Assembly (NCBI GenBank): GCA_016193195.1
Contig: JACPSQ010000024.1
Span: forward strand, 1-6,253
Direction of reading: 5' to 3'
DNA from: Candidatus Omnitrophota bacterium
Lineage (GTDB): Bacteria > Omnitrophota > Gorgyraeia > Aquiviventales > Aquiviventaceae
DNA length: 6,253 nt
Below are positions 5,023-6,253 of this stretch, one piece after another. A model generated the notes under the pieces. That model made no database searches. It was not told the DNA's origin and saw only the letters and a program-made list of their open reading frames with translations. Positions within the stretch are counted from its first letter, which is position 1. The number at the start of each line of letters is the position of its first letter. The translations under genes were made by a program, and so were the position numbers.

Positions 5023-6116
5023 TGGCTGAGCGGGTGGTGGTGGCGATGAGCGGCGGGGTGGACAGCTCCGTTGCGGCAGCACTCCTCCATGAGCAGGGCT
5101 ACGAGGTGATCGGGGTCACCCTGCAGCTCTGGGGGAAGGACATCTGCACGTCGGCCGGGACGCGGTTGTGCTGCTCGGTGCGCGACGCGATGGACGCCAA
5201 AGCGGTCGCCAAGCGGCTTGGGATCCGGCACGAGGTCCTCGATCTCGCGGAGGCGTTTCGCGCCACCGTCATCGACTACTTTGTCGAGACCTACCGCGAG
5301 GGCTTGACCCCCAACCCCTGCATCGCTTGTAACGATCACATCAAATTCGGCTCGCTCCTCCAGTACGCGGATTTGCTCGAGGCCACGCTGATCGCTACCG
5401 GCCACTACGCGCGCGTCGGCTATGACGCGCCGACCGGACGCTACACGCTCAGCCGTGCCGCTGACGCGTCGAAGGATCAGTCGTACGTGTTGTTCAATCT
5501 CACCCAGGCACAGCTCTCTCGCGCGCGATTTCCCATTGGGGAGCTGACGAAGCCTGCGGTGCGGGGGGTGGCACACGCCCTGGGGTTGGCGACAGCGGAT
5601 AAACCGGATAGCCAAGACGTGTGTTTCGTGCGCGACCGCAACAAGAACGGGTTCCTCCGCCGCGAACTTGAGGTTGGGGATGAGCCCGGCCCGATTACCG
5701 ACACCGATGGCGCGTGGCTCGGGACTCACCACGGGCTCCTCGGCTACACCATCGGACAACGAGAGGGCTTAGGGATCGCCGCCGGCAAGCCGCTCTACGT
5801 CGTGGCGATGGACAGGCCTCGGAACCGCCTCATTGTGGGCTCTCGGGAGGATCTCCTGGGACGCACGCTCTTCGCAGAGCGCGTCAACTGGGTCTCGATC
5901 CCGCCCCCGGCGCAACCGCTGCGCGCGTGGGCGAAAATCCGCTCCCGCCATGAGGCGGCCGCAGCGTGCGTGAGCCTAGAACCAGGCGACAGGGCCCGCG
6001 TGGAACTTGACGAGCCTCAGCAGGCGATCGCCCCGGGCCAGGCCGTCGTGTTCTATGACGGGGATGTGGTGCTGGGGGGCGGATGGATCTCAAAAACAGT
6101 GACGAGTGGCGAGTGA
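5022..6116 (+). CDS. mnmA: tRNA-uridine 2-sulfurtransferase MnmA
   Basis: MnmA puts sulfur on C2 of wobble U34 in tRNA-Lys, -Glu and -Gln in the cytoplasm, activating the base with ATP and taking persulfide sulfur from a relay. The protein has 364 residues, normal length. The PP-loop S-G-G-V-D-S-S is at 10-16. C100 and C103 lie in N-P-C-I-A-C-N with K-F-G after it; C103 aligns with the catalytic nucleophile. C201 in Q-D-V-C-F is the second catalytic Cys. D-Q-S-Y-V-L-F (152-158) and G-L-L-G-Y-T-I-G-Q-R (238-247) are further signatures. The start is ATG 5022, with a possible GTG 5019 just before; GGGAG (5015-5019) is close. The ATG overlaps the stop of a MiaB-like short frame. The last few residues (V-T-S-G-E) and stop come from a heptamer array, so the native end may be altered by it. 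Confidence 0.95.
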   Translation: MAERVVVAMSGGVDSSVAAALLHEQGYEVIGVTLQLWGKDICTSAGTRLCCSVRDAMDAKAVAKRLGIRHEVLDLAEAFRATVIDYFVETYREGLTPNPCIACNDHIKFGSLLQYADLLEATLIATGHYARVGYDAPTGRYTLSRAADASKDQSYVLFNLTQAQLSRARFPIGELTKPAVRGVAHALGLATADKPDSQDVCFVRDRNKNGFLRRELEVGDEPGPITDTDGAWLGTHHGLLGYTIGQREGLGIAAGKPLYVVAMDRPRNRLIVGSREDLLGRTLFAERVNWVSIPPPAQPLRAWAKIRSRHEAAAACVSLEPGDRARVELDEPQQAIAPGQAVVFYDGDVVLGGGWISKTVTSGE

Positions 6117-6130
6117 CGAGTGGCGAGTGA
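6099..6130. repeat. Heptamer array (GTGRCGA) at the mnmA-larE junction
   Basis: Four 7-mers alternate, GTGACGA (6099), GTGGCGA (6106), GTGACGA (6113), GTGGCGA (6120), followed by GTGA. It supplies the mnmA stop (TGA 6114-6116) and the likely larE start (GTG 6120). TGA occurs at 6100, 6114 and 6128, one in each frame, and GTG occurs in all frames. A related 7-base rhythm (AACAGTT, AACAGAC) follows at 6130-6143. No inverted partner array is seen before the window ends. Confidence 0.88.
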
Positions 6131-6253
6131 ACAGTTAACAGACAAACTGAAAGCCGCGCAAGCAATCCTCAGGGAATTCGGGCGGGTGATTGTGGCGTTC
6201 TCGGGCGGGGTGGACTCAACCCTCCTCGCAAAGCTTGCGCGGGATGCGCTGGG
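6120..6253 (+). CDS. larE: LarE-like ATP-dependent sulfur transferase, N-terminal part (partial)
   Basis: The frame gives 44 residues before the window ends. An N-terminal helix leads to I-L-R-E-F-G-R-V-I-V-A-F-S-G-G-V-D-S-T at 16-34, with the PP-loop S-G-G-V-D-S at 28-33 followed by L-L-A-K-L-A. This order, with about 15-25 residues ahead of the loop, is typical of LarE, which makes the thio groups of the nickel-pincer cofactor of lactate racemase by giving up its own sulfur or using a coenzyme. Other PP-loop enzymes (QueC/ExsB, TilS, NAD synthase) are possible since the diagnostic Cys region is not in view. The start GTG 6120 is the first possible start after an in-frame stop at 6114-6116 and lies three bases past the mnmA stop, inside the heptamer array; no good ribosome-binding site is seen, so coupling to mnmA is likely. 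Confidence 0.72.
   Translation, partial: MASEQLTDKLKAAQAILREFGRVIVAFSGGVDSTLLAKLARDAL

Overview
This window reads as a stretch of chromosome from a GC-rich, uncultured, respiring bacterium. It is almost entirely + strand coding. The lineage cannot be fixed from sequence alone. A Rieske / cytochrome b / multiheme cytochrome c cluster led by a tiny tatA, with heptamer tandem repeats in the gaps between genes, would fit NC10/Methylomirabilota, Rokubacteria or a related deep lineage. That placement is inference with low confidence.

Layout. (1) 1-119 is the C-terminal tail of a polyprenyl diphosphate synthase (isoprenoid quinone side chain). (2) 239-4288 is a respiratory quinol-oxidising module: a 58-residue TatA, a Rieske iron-sulfur protein whose start overlaps the tatA stop, a 594-residue fused b6/subunit-IV-type cytochrome b with an extra C-terminal membrane domain, and a membrane-anchored pentaheme cytochrome c that stands where cytochrome c1 or f would be. 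TatA presumably helps export the twin-arginine Rieske protein; the complex would pass electrons from quinol to periplasmic acceptors. (3) 4285-4953 is a Phd/YefM-RelE/ParE type toxin-antitoxin pair with its own near-consensus promoter and an operator-like palindrome over the antitoxin ribosome-binding site. (4) 4969-5022 is a 17-codon reading frame resembling the extreme N-terminus of MiaB; it ends on the start codon of the next gene. (5) 5022-6116 is complete mnmA (tRNA U34 2-thiolation), followed by the first 44 codons of a larE-like PP-loop sulfur-transfer gene that runs off the window.

The unusual layer is the DNA between genes. Three junctions carry arrays of about four 7-bp repeats: before tatA, between Rieske and cytochrome b, and between mnmA and larE. 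At the first two, two arrays face each other as inverted repeats across a short spacer. The cytochrome b start codon, the mnmA stop codon and the likely larE start codon all lie inside such arrays. Because 7 is not divisible by 3, the arrays spread start and/or stop triplets over the reading frames. The cytochrome b-cytochrome c junction (2837-3046) instead holds a nested set of long palindromes: one perfect 15-bp stem, one perfect 16-bp stem, one 14-bp stem with a single mismatch, and several small hairpins inside. Its right arm supplies the ribosome-binding site of the cytochrome c gene.

No rRNA, tRNA, CRISPR array or transposase gene was seen. Long minus-strand open frames are GC-rich shadows of the + strand genes.
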